The position numbers and the translations under genes are program-made. A stretch of 64,000 bases of DNA from Gnetum montanum (lineage: Eukaryota; Streptophyta; Gnetopsida; Gnetales; Gnetaceae): assembly GCA_015680685.1 (NCBI GenBank), contig MNCI01022067.1:338693-402692 (forward strand), read 5' to 3'. The notes under the pieces are model-generated. The model did no database searches and was not told where the DNA came from. It worked only from the letters and a program-made list of their open reading frames with translations. Positions 11,741 to 24,299 of this stretch are shown one piece after another. How positions within the stretch are numbered: the stretch's first letter is position 1; every line of letters begins with the position of its first letter.

Positions 11741-12189
11741 ATGAAAACTCATCCTTGAGTTAAAAAAATGAGAAACAATTCCTTTATAAAATATTGGGTA
11801 GGTATGGGATTATTGACTGACTCCAACAATGGACAAAATAACTGATTCTTCGCATGTCACAGTGGTGCAATACAAAAATGAAACATATTATTACAAAACA
11901 AGACTAGAAGGCTCATGTAATGCCCAGAGGTGGTGGATCTTCATTGGTTACTTTCTTTTATCGTTAGACCACTAGAATTTGTAATGGTTGAGCAAAGCTT
12001 ATAATTTTTCTTCCTCTGTCCTTGGCCCGTGCACTATCCAAGGTGTTGTGCCAATGTGTGTTGGCATCGGTAGCTCCTAAGGACATGGAAATTGTAGAAA
12101 CATTTGTTTTATCTTAATGTACGATGCTACGAACTGTCGTCATTCCTTCTTAAAGGCCCTAGCTTTATCCCTTAGCTCATGATAGTTTG

Positions 12190-14460
12190 TCAATCTTCAA
12201 GCTAGATTCAATGCTACATCTTTCTATCCCTGGTAGCTAGCTTTGACCACCTCTAATTCTAAGTTTTCCACTTGTAAGCTTTGCAAAGCATCTTTCTGAT
12301 CCACAAACTCCTTTTCATACAATGCATAGGTGGTCGCCACTTGCTTCTCCAACTTGCTTCGAGGATGACCTACTACTAACATGGTAAGGTTGGCATATCT
12401 TAGGTTAGCTAGCGTCATGTATTCCTTCAAATCTTCTATCTGGAAGTCCTTATTTTTAACTTCCATTTGTTGGATCATGGCATAACTATTCAAAATGGCC
12501 TACCATTCAAAATTTTGTGCTACCAAGGAGTTGATGTGGGCCTTGGCCATTTTGATTTCTTTCTCATTAATTTCCTTCTACATGTCAACCTAGTCCTAGA
12601 AGTGTTCTTTGAACTTCTCATGTTTTTTGGCCTAATTATACCACGCACTGATCTCAATTCCTATCTTTTGACAAATAGCACATACCTCCTTCATAGAGAG
12701 GTTTCTATTTTCTCAGGACAATCGACTCATATCCTAGTTGACCCTCACTAATTGTTCCCTCAATTGGTGGACACTCTTCCAGGATGTTCTTTTGCTTTTC
12801 CACTATGGTCAACTGGGCATTCTCTTTAGCAGGTTACTTGTTTTCTTCTTGAACAATGGTCAATGCCTTGTTATGTGCATGAGTTCACGCATTTGTAGCA
12901 AAGACATTCCAGGCTACCATCTCCTTTGCTTACTCTATAATTTCTCTCTCCTTTTCCAGCTTAGTAAGCTCCTTCATTTGAAACTTCTCTAGTTGCTTTG
13001 GTGTGATGAAATGGGTAGGATCCCATTGTTTAGTGCATAGGGTAGCCAACTCTTCTTGCAATATTTGCATCTCAACTTCTGCATGCTCTGACCTAACCTT
13101 AGCCATGATCAACTTTCCTTTTGTAATAATGAGGTTTGATTATGTTGTAGTGACATCGCTAGGGATGTCAAACAGAGTGGTCATTACCTGACCTATCTAC
13201 AGAAAATAATCAAGTACATCCTCATGCAATGCAGGAGTTATTGAGATCTTGGCCAACATTTTTTCATCTCTTATCCCTGCCAGATTGGTTGGAGGCACAA
13301 TAGGAACATTGAATGATTCCTTAATGTGATCAATGATCATCTCTACTGTGCTTGCTACATCCTCATGTTATAGCATCATGACTATGGTGCCTTCTCCTAT
13401 ATTCAATGTGACTTGAAAGGATGCAGCATTCCTAGAAATTTGGCATGACCATTAGAATCCCCATCCTCCTGACTGAATCAAGATCTTTCCCTTTGTTAGA
13501 TCATCTGATACAGTGGGCCATATAGTACTGTCCATAACCTAGAAGAGATTAACCTCATCCCTACTCCCCTAGCTGATGGCCTTAGCAATTCTTTGTAGAT
13601 GGCTCATTGATGGTCTATAATCTTATCATGGTAGCAGCAAAACTTATGTTTTTGGGTGCTACTCAAGTTCTTATTGCATTTCAGTTCTTTTTTCTACCTC
13701 CTTTTAACCTTCTTACTCCTCACCAAAATCTTTTTTTGGTGCTATAGTTTTAAGGAGCTCTACAAAAGAGGTGTGCTGAGCCTTCTGAAGGATATCATTG
13801 TTATATCCTAAGATTTCCATGCGCTTGCACAATTTTTTGATTAGATAGGGAAATGAAAGTGTTGGTTTCCTTGACTTCATTTCTTTGAACCACTGTTGGA
13901 TTTTTGTGAAATAGTACTAAGGAAGGTTAATTAAAAATTTTTCCATTAAAATGACACTTCTCCTAACCGCATAAGTGGAAATACAATTGAGCCCTTTGGT
14001 GGAAAATAGGTGGTATGTCTCGATCTTGAAGTAAGTTCTCTCTTCCAAGGTCATCTCATGGTATGATTTATCTTCTTTTTCGTATGCCCACTTCAGCCAC
14101 AGTCTCTTCATTTTGGGGTCAAACCTGGTAAATAGGTAAGCAACCTTAGCCCCTTCATTGGGCAGGTTAAGAGTCGTAGCTATATCTTTGACTATGTAAG
14201 AGACATTCACCCCATAGATATTCACAATGGTACCCTTGTCCTTATTGTGCTAGAATTGATAAACTTCCCCCAACTACCATTCACCACTGTCAAACATGAT
14301 CAGCCACAATGGGGACGCTTTGAGTTGCATCTGCACCGCTTCAGAAGCGAATTCCATGAACAAACCGAAGTTCATTTCCACAATGATTGAGGCCAATGTG
14401 GACTTTTTCATTATTGAATAATATAGTGACCTAAACCTTACAGATGTGATTTTCAAATAT
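12190..14460 (-). pseudogene. Element B ORF3 (unknown protein, 5'-truncated, decayed)
   Basis: Read leftwards from 14456, the product starts within the N-terminal domain (STLASIIVEMNFGLF, SPLWLI). The block TYFKIETYHLFSTKGLNCI and the segment SFPYLIKKLCK follow, then a long helical coiled-coil-like C-terminal half with the conserved motif DLKEYMTLANLRYANLTML (12360-12430). The same blocks occur in the same order in the ORF3 of D and C. Numerous stops and frameshifts interrupt it. The first 80 or so residues are missing. The N-terminal block resembles the plant transposon-protein domains found beside Athila gag or pol genes; I know no biochemical function for it. Confidence 0.7.
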
Positions 14461-15165
14461 TTTTGTCACATGATGCCTATGAACCATGGCCAATTATTGT
14501 AATCTTAGCTTTATAATGGAACTTTGAAGTGTTTATTGAAGGGATGGGAAGGAATGAAAATAGTACTTAGAGGTTTGTTTCATTGTTAAATAGTAGTGTA
14601 ATTATTTTCATTGTATTGTGGTTTTCATCATAGTTATTAGAGACTAGAAAGTGAGCAAGCACGAGAAATGGAACAAGTTTTGAATAGGAAATAACCATAG
14701 TAATTGAACAATATCATGGACGAGTTTAAATACTTGGGACCTGAAAATGGAATTATTTGTATAGGATTGAAAATAAAATGTTGCTTATCTACATATTCAA
14801 TTTGTTTAACTTTTTGTATTATATTTTATTTTTCAATCTTAGGTCATAAATCACTTGGGAAAATTGCAAACCCTTCAACTTATTGCAAATAAATAGTTTG
14901 AACAGTTATTTTTAGAAGAATGGCTTTTGCAAATGGGTTGCCAACTTGCTATTTCAAAAACCAAAATTGTGAAACATTTTCAAACCTCGTGTTTCTGGTT
15001 ACCAAGGCACTGTGTACAATAAAGGTTATTCTCATCTTTTATTGCTAGTGTAAGCATTGTTCAAGGATAGTAGATTGTTCTTTTCTCTCATGGTTTAGTG
15101 AGTATCGAACAATTTGTTAGTGATGTAAAACAAAATTTGCTGTTAACTTGTGCTGAACTTCACTT
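14461..15165. other. AT-rich stretch, no gene seen
   Basis: This lies between the broken end of element B and element G. Short frames show no recognisable domain. Confidence 0.4.
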
Positions 15166-15546
15166 TTTCTTTTTATGGTTTATTTAGCTTTAAAATTTTT
15201 TTAAAATTTGAAAAAAAGAATTAAAAATATTCTAGACTTGTTGGAAAAGAAAAAGGGAAGACATGTTTGAGTTAATTATGTGTCTTGCTATTTAAATCCA
15301 TCTTCGGTTGGTTATTCGCAATGAGTTGAGTTCATTGTTCTTTTTTACAGTTTGTTTAGTTTTAGAATTTTCTAAAAATATGAAAAAAAAGAGAGTTAAA
15401 AATATTCTAAACCTATTGGAAAAGAAAAAGGAAAGACATGTCTGAGTTACTTCTGTATCTTGCTATTTGAATCCATCTTGGGTTGGTTATCGATAGTAAG
15501 TTGAGAAAGTGTGATCTCTTGTACAGGGGTTGTTGTGTGGAAGTAA

Positions 15547-15800
15547 TTGACTTGTGAGCTTTGTAAACATCTTTGTATCTTCATGGTTTTGAAGATGCTT
15601 TCATGTTTATCTCTCATTCCATTCTACAAGGTTTATGTCCCTGTTATGTTATTTGTTTATGTGTGGAAGCCATTAACTTGTGAGCTTTGTAAACATCTTT
15701 GTATCTTCATGGTTTTGAAGATGCTTTCATGTTTATCTCTCTTATTTCTCTCTCACTCAATTCTACAAGGTTTATTTCCCTATTATTATGTTATTTTTTT
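15547..15800 (+). repeat. 130-bp tandem duplication inside the first G LTR
   Basis: TTGTGAGCTTTGTAAACATC and the text after it, through TTCTACAAGGTTTAT, occur twice, at about 15548 and 15678. The second LTR has this block once. Confidence 0.8.
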
Positions 15801-16029
15801 GTGCTAGTATTATGTTTTTGCACAACACGTAATTTGGTAACAAGTCGTATCAAAGTAGCGTTAAAGTTGTGCAATATTTGTTATTGGTCAAGCATAAAAG
15901 GTATTACAAGGTAAAATATTTGCATATTTTTTTTATGTTTTAGTGTACATTGTTTTTTATTTCAGTGGAAGCTGTGTGTACAAGATAGTGAAGATGCCTT
16001 ATTTTTGTTCTCATTAATGAATGAAATAG

Positions 16030-16110
16030 ATGGCAAAGGAAAAGAGACCAAGATGTTGGCACTATCATGATATTGAACATGTGAAAAGAGATTGCTCCAT
16101 TTTTGAGACA
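16030..16110 (+). pseudogene. Element G gag remnant with zinc knuckle
   Basis: From ATG 16030 the frame reads RCWHYHDIEHVKRDC, a CCHC zinc knuckle of the copia gag kind. Its second Cys is Tyr and the usual Gly before His is Glu. A TGA follows shortly. Nothing else of gag or pol is recognisable in the interior. Confidence 0.5.
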
Positions 16111-16989
16111 TGATGATGTTGTCTTTAGTAATTTTGTACCCTCTAAGTATGTTGCTATTAAAGAGATATATCTTGTAATGTCAAAGTGTGAGTGGTATAT
16201 TTCTTTTATTTTGTTCAAGTTGTGTGTTACCATGTGTTATAGTTTTTTAAGGTAATATTTATTAATTTTGGTGTAATGTTATCTCATGTTATTTTAGCTT
16301 GAGGAGGCTTGTTCCACAATGATGTTGCATGTAGGGATACCCCTCTATGATTTTTCTGCATGCTGTGAAAGGCATGGCATATTGATTGATGAAGTTGTTC
16401 AAGCTTATTTTTCTTTAGTCTTAGTGATTTGTCTTCAAGTATGAGATTATTAAAGATGTGAAGAAAATTTATAGTCAACTTACACTTAACTTTATTTTTC
16501 TCTTTTACCGATTGTTTAGTTTTAAAATTTTCCATTTTCTCTTTTACTGTTTGTTTAGTTTTAGAATTTTCTAAAAATATGAAAAGAAGAGTTAAGATAT
16601 CTAAAACTCATTGTAAAGAAAAAGTGAAAATATATCTAAGTTGATTATGGATTCATTCCATTATTGTAACCCTAGATCTAAATCCATCTTGGATTGGTTA
16701 TGGGTAGCGAGTTGAGACCTAAGTCCATCTTAGGTTAGTTATGGGTAGTGAGTTGAGAGAGTGTGGTTTCATATGTAAAGGTTGTTGTGCAAAAGAAACT
16801 CACTTGTGAGCTTTGTAAACATCTCTATGTATCTCTATAGTTTTAAAAATGTTCTAAAAAATTGCTAATTTTCTTTCATATTTATCTCCCTTATTTCTCT
16901 CTCACTCATTCTACAAGTTGTTTTACCCCAATATTTTAATTTTATTTTTGTCCAGTGTAACGTTTTTCCGTAACTAAATTTTGGTAACA

Positions 16990-17235
16990 CAATTAGAATT
17001 AGTTCTTCAAATATATTTTAGCAGATGGAAAACCTCTCTAGCGTGGCATATATTTTTCCAGCTATTTTTTAGAAGGATTACATGTTTTTCTTTTTAATTC
17101 GAAAGTTGCTTATGAGATTATTAGAAAAAATGATTTTATTTATAACAAATTCAATAAGGTTTGAAAAATGCAATTATCCTCACACTTCTCAATGATGAAA
17201 ATAAAAGATATTTGAAAAGTAATAAAAACAAGTAT
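16990..17235. other. Short AT-rich stretch, nothing recognised
   Basis: It lies between element G and the point where similarity to the element C LTR begins. It may include a rearranged beginning of the C 5' LTR, but I could not align it. Confidence 0.3.
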
Positions 17236-17796
17236 TTTGATCAAACCTTGTAGCACTTGGAATAGATAAATGATTTATTTCTGCATTTATCGTTTTCATT
17301 AATTATGTGATTAATTAAGATAAGTAAGACTTTAATTAATTAACTAATTAAGCTAAATAGATTAAACACATAAGTATGACCACTTCCAGCATAACATATA
17401 ACACTTGGTAATCCCAACAGTGCTTAACACTTGGTAACCTAGCAATGTTGTATGTGTTTGGGATGTGTATAGAAAATGGAATCAAATGCTCATGTTAGGA
17501 TAGTTAGTTATTAATTAACAATTAGATTAGGTACATTGGCTAATAAATTGAGTTTCAACTTGTTATCAATCATAGGCAAATAAAATATAAAATAATAAAA
17601 ATCATCTGCCCCAATTACACTTAACCATACAACTAAGCTTTATAAGTGTAGTTGGGAAGACAATGATTATCATGATTAGATTTCACTTCCTAAAACCATC
17701 GTACTTAGGAACTTAGGGTTTGTAGAATTTGACTAGATTGTGCGTGAACACTTGTAATTCATATGGTTGGGCATAGGCTATACTCGTCGCTCATCA
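17236..17796 (+). repeat. 5' LTR of element C (5'-truncated)
   Basis: From ATCAAACCTTGTAGCACTTGG onwards it aligns with the 3' LTR (29265-29435 plus 47908-48261), ending CGCTCATCA. The U3 part present at 28948-29264 is missing or unrecognisable here. Confidence 0.75.
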
Positions 17797-17797
17797 T

Positions 17798-17815
17798 TGG
17801 CATCATTGTCAAGGA
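17798..17815 (+). promoter_or_regulatory. Primer binding site of element C (decayed tRNA-Asp type)
   Basis: TGGCATCATTGTCAAGGA differs from the tRNA-Asp complement at six positions, all C to T or G to A. Confidence 0.65.
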
Positions 17816-17959
17816 CCTTTAGTTTGTTACGTGCACTATCTAGGACATAGTGAAAAATTATTAAACATTATTGAAATGAATCCTAAAGTCATATCATAAA
17901 TCAAAATAACTACAACAATTATAAGAAAAAACACTACATTTCTTATCCTCTAATACAAG

Positions 17960-20400
17960 ATGTCTTCTTCTCATAGGAGTGATTCTCTGTCCAAGTCTGA
18001 CAGAGTAAATCAACAAGTTCCCTAGCAATATAGAGTGATATATGCTCATCCTAATGAGTATGTATCCAATTTCACCTTTGTTCTACACCAAGATGAACAA
18101 TTGTGGTGGTGAGACATGGAGGGTAATAATGTGTTGTCATCCAATTGATCCATTCCTACGATGCTCCACCAAACTCTTATGTAGTTGGGCATCCAAGGGT
18201 TTTATGTTGAATATGTTGTGCAAAATAGTGATGCCAGGGATTATCATCCCACCAATATACAATGTCTAAGGGATTGATAGCTAGAGTAGCATTATGAGTC
18301 TACGAAGGGGAAGTGGTCCAACAATTCCCCATTCCTGATGTACCAAAAAGATAGTGGAGAATCCCTCTCTAGGGGTTTTCCATACAAAGAGACTCCTCTC
18401 TTTTACTTTGATGAAAGAGGTCAAAACTAGAACTTGAAGTCCATGATACATAATCCTAGTTCCAACAAGAACAGATCCCATGACAAAGGAAGATCCAAAG
18501 AGGAGAGTCATGATAGGAATGTGAGCAAGCAGCATGATCATGATCATGGCTGTGAGCACCAAAGAAAGGATGGTAAGCACCATGATGATACTAGTCCTCC
18601 TTCCTCTTCACCTCCATCATCATCATCTTCCTCTCCTAGCTCTAATCGCAACCACAAAGGACACGATCATGATGGAGGTAATCGACAGGACCGAAATGAT
18701 TGTAGGGACTATTGATCAAGTCAAGATCTAGGGCATGGGCATTCAAGAAAGGCCCATCACCATGCACGAAGGGATAGCATAGGGCATCATAAGCACCAAG
18801 GTCATGGCTATGATGAGCCTTTACTTACTACTTGAAGCATGCTAAAAATTGTAGAGGTAGTGAGAATTTTGACAAGGCATGTGAAAGATAGCAAGATCAA
18901 GCGATTTAATATGAACAACATCCTCAAGTTTGAGGAGGGATATAACTTTGATCCACAAAATCATTTGTAGGATTTTCACAATGCTTGTGCCTTACGAAAC
19001 ATAGAAAATGACTGGCAAAAGCTTAAGTTATTTCCCATGATACTCATTAAAGAAGTAGAAAGCTAGTACCAGTCCTTGGAGTTGGAATCAATCTGTAGAT
19101 GAAGTCTATTACTTGAACTATTCAATGACAAGTATCAAACATACGCCTAAGTGTCCAATCTAAGAAGGCAAATTTAGGGTTGGAAGTAAGGAATACGTGA
19201 GTCCTTGGATGCCACCATGAGCACATATTATTCCTTATTACACCGATGCCCTAGCCATGGTAACTCTCAGCAAAAACAACTTCACTACATAATATATGGG
19301 CTTTACCCCTGAAACAAAAAAAAATCTCTTAGGATCTACGCCAAAGGAGAGTATCACAATTAAGAGCCTATCAAATCTAAAGGCTAATCAAGCTGGTAGC
19401 AAAAGAAGAAGAAGTCTTGAGGAAATATGAAAGTCTAGAAGAATGCAACCAAGATCCTTCCATTCACAAGAGGGAGGCCCAATTTTGTAATAGTGAGGAG
19501 GAATCATCACTTGTTGAGGTGGTGAATTGGAAAACCTTGTTGATTCAAAAATTTACCTCTAAAATTTTGACTAAGGTAGATCAGTTATGGGACTCTATGA
19601 ATAGTAGATATTAAGCTATTCTAGAAATTCTTAAAGAGTCCAAAGAACAAAGTAGTTATTGTGATTGTAGGAGGCTAAAGGAAGTTGAATGTGTCAATCA
19701 AAGGAGTAAGGGAAGGATTGCTATAGTAGAGAAGTTGTGGAAACTAAATCAAATGATGATGGTGGATGTGACATTTGCCAATATGAACATCCTAAGGGAT
19801 GTTTCCTCATCATGTCATACTTACAAAAGCCTAGGGTGTATGCTCAAAATCCATGACTAGCAAAAAGGCAAACACCTAGAAGATTGTCTTATCCTCAAGG
19901 CAATCATAGGTAGTTCCATCAACAACGACAATATTATCCAAGTGGAACTTCACCACAACCGTACGAGTAGTATCAATAATGATAGCAACCAAAATCATGG
20001 GGTATGCCACCACCAAGAGAGCAGTATCCTTATAGGCAGCCATATCCATATGGATATTACATTCAGTAACCCCTATCTCCATGTGACTCTTCCAATCATG
20101 CTTCTCCTTTCCAACATTACTACTATCCTCCTAAATACTATAGAACTCATTCTCCACATTTTAGAAGGGATACCACATTTCATCCTCATCCTCCTCCAAT
20201 TCTTACACCTATTCCTCCATCCTCAATGTAGCTACCACCAATTCCATTCATGCAGGGTGAACTACTAGCCCAACCACAACAACACAATGCTAACAAGGTC
20301 ATCAATCTCAAACTAGTTAATCAATCGAGTCGTTCAAAATCTCATGCTCATAAAAGATCATTTTTTCGATCAAATGACCTTACTAAGCCCTAACAAACTC
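17960..20400 (+). pseudogene. Element C gag (decayed)
   Basis: The ATG at 17960 opens SSSHRSDSL and aligns with the E gag (HPNEYVSNFTFVLHQDEQL against HPDEYIPNFTFILHQDEQL). A His/Asp/Ser-rich linker lies at 18430-18830. The retrotransposon capsid domain (18840-19330) has CALRNIENDWQKLKLFPM, LELFNDKYQTYA and a SLLHRCPSHG-like end. A zinc knuckle at 19763-19802 reads CDICQYEHPKGC, spacing C-x2-C-x3-H-x3-C, one residue shorter than the usual last gap. A Pro/His-rich tail follows. Many stops, mostly TAG, break it. Confidence 0.75.
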
Positions 20401-20559
20401 AGGAAGCTAGTCACCTTGCTCCTACCTCATCCTCTATAAACCATTCCATTAAGAACCCTTCAAATCAAATGCCACCCAAAATCTATACTGTTATGCTCAC
20501 TTATATCATATCTAATTAGATCTGGGCTAGCAACCTTCCTAGGATATTAGGTGATCCTA

Positions 20560-23500
20560 GGAGTCCTCTTATCTATTTAAAGATTATTGGGAATGAACCA
20601 TGTAAAGCTCTTCTCGATTCAAGTGATAGTGTGAACTTGATTTCTCATGATATGTATACTTCATAGAACCAACTGCCTCTTAAGAAGAGCAATATTTGAT
20701 TGGAATTACCAAACCAATCAATTATTGTTCTATTGGGACTACTAAAAGACATTGTGACAACTGTCTATGGGTGGTCTTATCCTGCCAATTTCCTAGTAAT
20801 CAAAGTTGAGAATTATAAGGGGGACTGTCCAATCATTATGGGAAGGACATGGCTAAGCACTATTGATGCAAGAATGGACATCAGAGATCTTTCCTTGGAG
20901 ATATCTAGGAAAAATGCATTTGGAAATATCAAGAAGAATAGAGTTCCATGCATCACGTATAATCATACCAGGTGTAGTTGTGTGCAAAAAATCTAGTCTG
21001 TCAAGAGCACATCCATCAAAGCATGCAAATAGTGTGCAAATGAATCTAAAGTTCAAAGGTTCCTATACGTAGTAGCCACAAAATAAGAGGGCACCCAGTG
21101 GCTGACTGCTAATCCTAAAAGTAGCATAATGTGCATGGAACCTACTAAGAGATTGACATGTGCTTATGTCACAAGCATGCATGAACTAGAAAAAGTTCAT
21201 CACTAACTCTCTAATGATGAAAATGATGATACTAATTGGGGAGAGTTGGAGATCCCTAAGAATTTCAAATAATAGCCCCTAGAGTTGAAAAATCTACCTG
21301 CTGACCTTGAATATGCATTATTGAAAACTGGCAAGCCCATCATACTTAATGTCAAACTTGCTCCCAAGCAAAAAGCAAAATTGTTGAAAGTGGTCAATTG
21401 ATTGGCAATAGCCTTTGCCTAGTCATATCCTAAACTCATTGGAATTGATCCACAAATATGTTAGCACCAAATTTATATTGATCTATTCATGAAGCCAAGG
21501 AGGCAACCATAATGGCAGTTGAACCCAAAATTGAAGCAATTCATCAAAGAGGAGATTGAGCAATTCCTTAAGGTAGGGTTCATTTGCCCCATTGTGGATA
21601 GCAAGTGGATCAGTCCACTCTTGATAGTACCAAAGAGAGATGGCAAATGGCAGGTTTGTATCGACTTTAGGTTGTTAATCATGGAAACATTCAAAGATCA
21701 CTTTCCATTTTCATTCGTTCATTAAGTGTTGGACACCATATTTGGGCATTACTATTACAATTTTCTGGATGGTTATAGTGGCTATAACCAAATCTAGATT
21801 GCACTAGAAGACCAAGCCAAAATAGCATTCACAAGTCCTTGGTAAATGTTTGCATATTTTAAGATGCCTTTTGGTCTATGCAATGCTCCTGCCACTTTCC
21901 AACCCCTAATCTTAAGCATCTTTCAACAGCAAATTGGTAGCAAAGTGGAAATCTTCATGGATGACTTCTCCACTTATGACGTAACATTTGAGCAAGCCTG
22001 CCTTTAGTAAGTACTCAAAAGATGTGTGGAAACAAACCTGTGACTCAATTGGTAGAAGAGCCATCTCATGGTCCAAGAAGGCATTGTGTTGGGGCACAAA
22101 ATTTCACAGGTAGAGATTAAGGTAGACCTCAAAAAGATAAGGATCATTCAAGGAATCACCTTTCAACAAGATACTGTAAAAGATGTTCAATCATTCCTTG
22201 GATACACTAGCTACTACCGGTGATTCATAGATAATTTCTCTAAGATCATAATATTGTTGGTTGAGCTAACAAATAAATATGTTCCATTCATCTAGACCAA
22301 GGAATGCAAAAAGACACTCCAAAGCCTCAAGCAGAAGCTCGTAGAGACTCCAATTCTACAAGAACCTAACTAGTCTAAACTATTTCATATCATGATAGAT
22401 GCATCGAATTATGCCTTAGGATCCATACTTACATAGTTGGATGACAAGAAATGTCCATATTATATCAAATACACAAGCTAAAGCATTATGGATGCATATC
22501 TAAATTATGCAACCATAGTGAAAGAATTGATGATGGTGGTGTATGCTCTAGAAAATTTTAAGCACTATGTGCTTGGATATAAAGTGTTTGTGCACATTGA
22601 TCACAGTGCCATCTACTTCCTAATGAAGAAGCCAATAGTAAGTCCCTATGTCATATGGTGTCTTATGATCTTGCAAGAATTTAATCTCACAATGGTAGAT
22701 TGAAAGGGTATTGAGAATGTGGTCGCTGATCACTTTTCTCAATTACAATGGGATAACAAAGAGGAGGAGAGCCCACTCTCTGACCAATTTCCTAATGAAC
22801 TCCTCTTTGTTGGTACAATAAATGAACATATGCCCATAGAATCTAAATGGTATGATGACATCCTCACTTATCTTCTTACTCAAGAGATGCCACAAGATTT
22901 GGACTACAAGAATAAACAACAATTTCTTCATTAGGTCAAACACTTCATGGAAATTAGTTGACATCTTTACAAGGTGTGCACCGATGACCTGGTTCATTAG
23001 TATGTACCTGATGCTGATCAACTATGCATTCTCCTAGATGCTCATGAGGGTCCTTGTGGCGACCAATATGTAGGAAGATGCATGGCCATAAAAATCCTAA
23101 TGGCAGGATACTATTGGCCTACAATCTTTAGGGATGCTCACTAGTTTGTTCAATCCTATGAATGTTGTCAATGAGATGGTGGGATGATAGCATGAATGGA
23201 GGGTTCTCAATAGTGGATTCAACCACTAGAATCCTTTGACATATAGGGCATAGATTTTATGGGTCCTATCACACCTATGTCAATTGGAAATGAATATATA
23301 ATTATCGTTATTGATTACTACACAAAATGGGTAGAAGTAGCAGCCATTATTGACTATACATCATCCACTGCTACATGGTATGTACAAAAAAATTTTGTGA
23401 ACAAGTTTGGGATGCCACATGCACTAATTTGTAATAACAGATGTTATTTTACAAGTGTTACTTTTCACAAGCTTATGTAGCTCTTGCGGGTTGAACATAA

Positions 23501-23989
23501 ATTAATAACACCCTATCACCCCCAAGACAACAGCCAAGGAAAGGTTACTAATAGGGAGATCACAAAGATTCTAACAAGAACTATTAGTAAATACAGGAAA
23601 GATTGAAGAAAAAAACTCAACAATGCCCTTTAGGCCTATCGCTCAACATGGAAACTCCCTATTGGCTACTTTTCCTATGACTTGGTGTACGAAAAACTTC
23701 CAATGCTTCCAATTCAATTTGAGCTCCATACACTTTCAATAGCCTGTGACCTAGATCTTGACCTAAGTCTAGCAGAAAAAGAAGGACAAATCAACCTTAA
23801 CGTGCTAGATGAAAATCAATTAGTGGCTCTATCCTTGAATGAAGTGAACAAGGCATTCAACAAACAACGACATGACCTAAGAGTCAAAAGCATCAAACTT
23901 CAACCTTGAGATAAGGTCCTCTACTAGAACCCCATGCATGTTCCTCAAAAAACCAAATTCCAAACATTGTGGGAGGGGCCTTATATAAT
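20560..23989 (+). pseudogene. Element C pol: protease, RT, RNase H, integrase (decayed, ends in gap)
   Basis: The protease (20590-21000) reads LLDSSDSVNLIS where an active D-S/T-G is expected, then GRTWLSTIDARMDI. The RT (21500-22020) has VGFICPIVDSKWISPL, RVCIDF-like QVCIDFRLL, MPFGLCNAPATF and FMDDFSTY. RNase H runs 22380-22740 (ELMMVVYALENFKHYVLGYK, VADHFSQL). The integrase zinc finger and core (22940-23580) have DFMGPITPMS, but the second acidic residue is Asn (ICNNRCYF) and the third Lys (SQGKVTNREI). The C-terminal part ends at the N gap (LWEGPYI). Dozens of stops show long inactivity. Confidence 0.8.
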
Positions 23990-24299
23990 NNNNNNNNNNN
24001 NNNNNNNNNNNNNNNNNNNNNNNNNNNNNNNNNNNNNNNNNNNNNNNNNNNNNNNNNNNNNNNNNNNNNNNNNNNNNNNNNNNNNNNNNNNNNNNNNNNN
24101 NNNNNNNNNNNNNNNNNNNNNNNNNNNNNNNNNNNNNNNNNNNNNNNNNNNNNNNNNNNNNNNNNNNNNNNNNNNNNNNNNNNNNNNNNNNNNNNNNNNN
24201 NNNNNNNNNNNNNNNNNNNNNNNNNNNNNNNNNNNNNNNNNNNNNNNNNNNNNNNNNNNNNNNNNNNNNNNNNNNNNNNNNNNNNNNNNNNNNNNNNNN
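23990..24299. other. Assembly gap (310 N)
   Basis: By comparison with element E (40980-41412), about 0.4 kb covering the end of integrase and the start of the post-pol region should lie here. Single N bases also occur at 24688 and 58257. Confidence 0.95.

Larger units (their letters stand above)
10310..14460 (-). mobile_element. Element B: Athila-like LTR element remnant (ORF3, LTR, gag)
   Basis: Read on the minus strand, the order is a 5'-truncated ORF3, a polypurine tract, an LTR, a primer binding site and the start of gag. One LTR thus has internal sequence on both sides, as expected of a tandem or recombined element. The gag is cut at 10307-10310 where element A begins. The ORF3 side ends near 14460, where similarity to the other ORF3 copies stops. 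Gag and ORF3 match element D most closely. Confidence 0.7.
15170..16989 (+). mobile_element. Element G: short LTR element with a copia-like zinc knuckle
   Basis: Two related blocks (15343-15842 and 16540-16989) share, in order, GTTTGTTTAGTTTTAGAATT, AATCCATCTTGG, GAGTTGAGA, CTTGTGAGCTTTGTAAACATC and TCTCTCTCACTCA, and both end TTTGGTAACA. They look like diverged LTRs of about 450-500 bp around a 0.7-kb interior. After the first block, TCGTATCAAAGTAGC resembles a decayed initiator tRNA-Met primer site. An extra partial copy lies at 15170-15335. The interior is too short for pol, so this is a deletion derivative or small non-autonomous element. Exact ends are uncertain. Confidence 0.45.
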
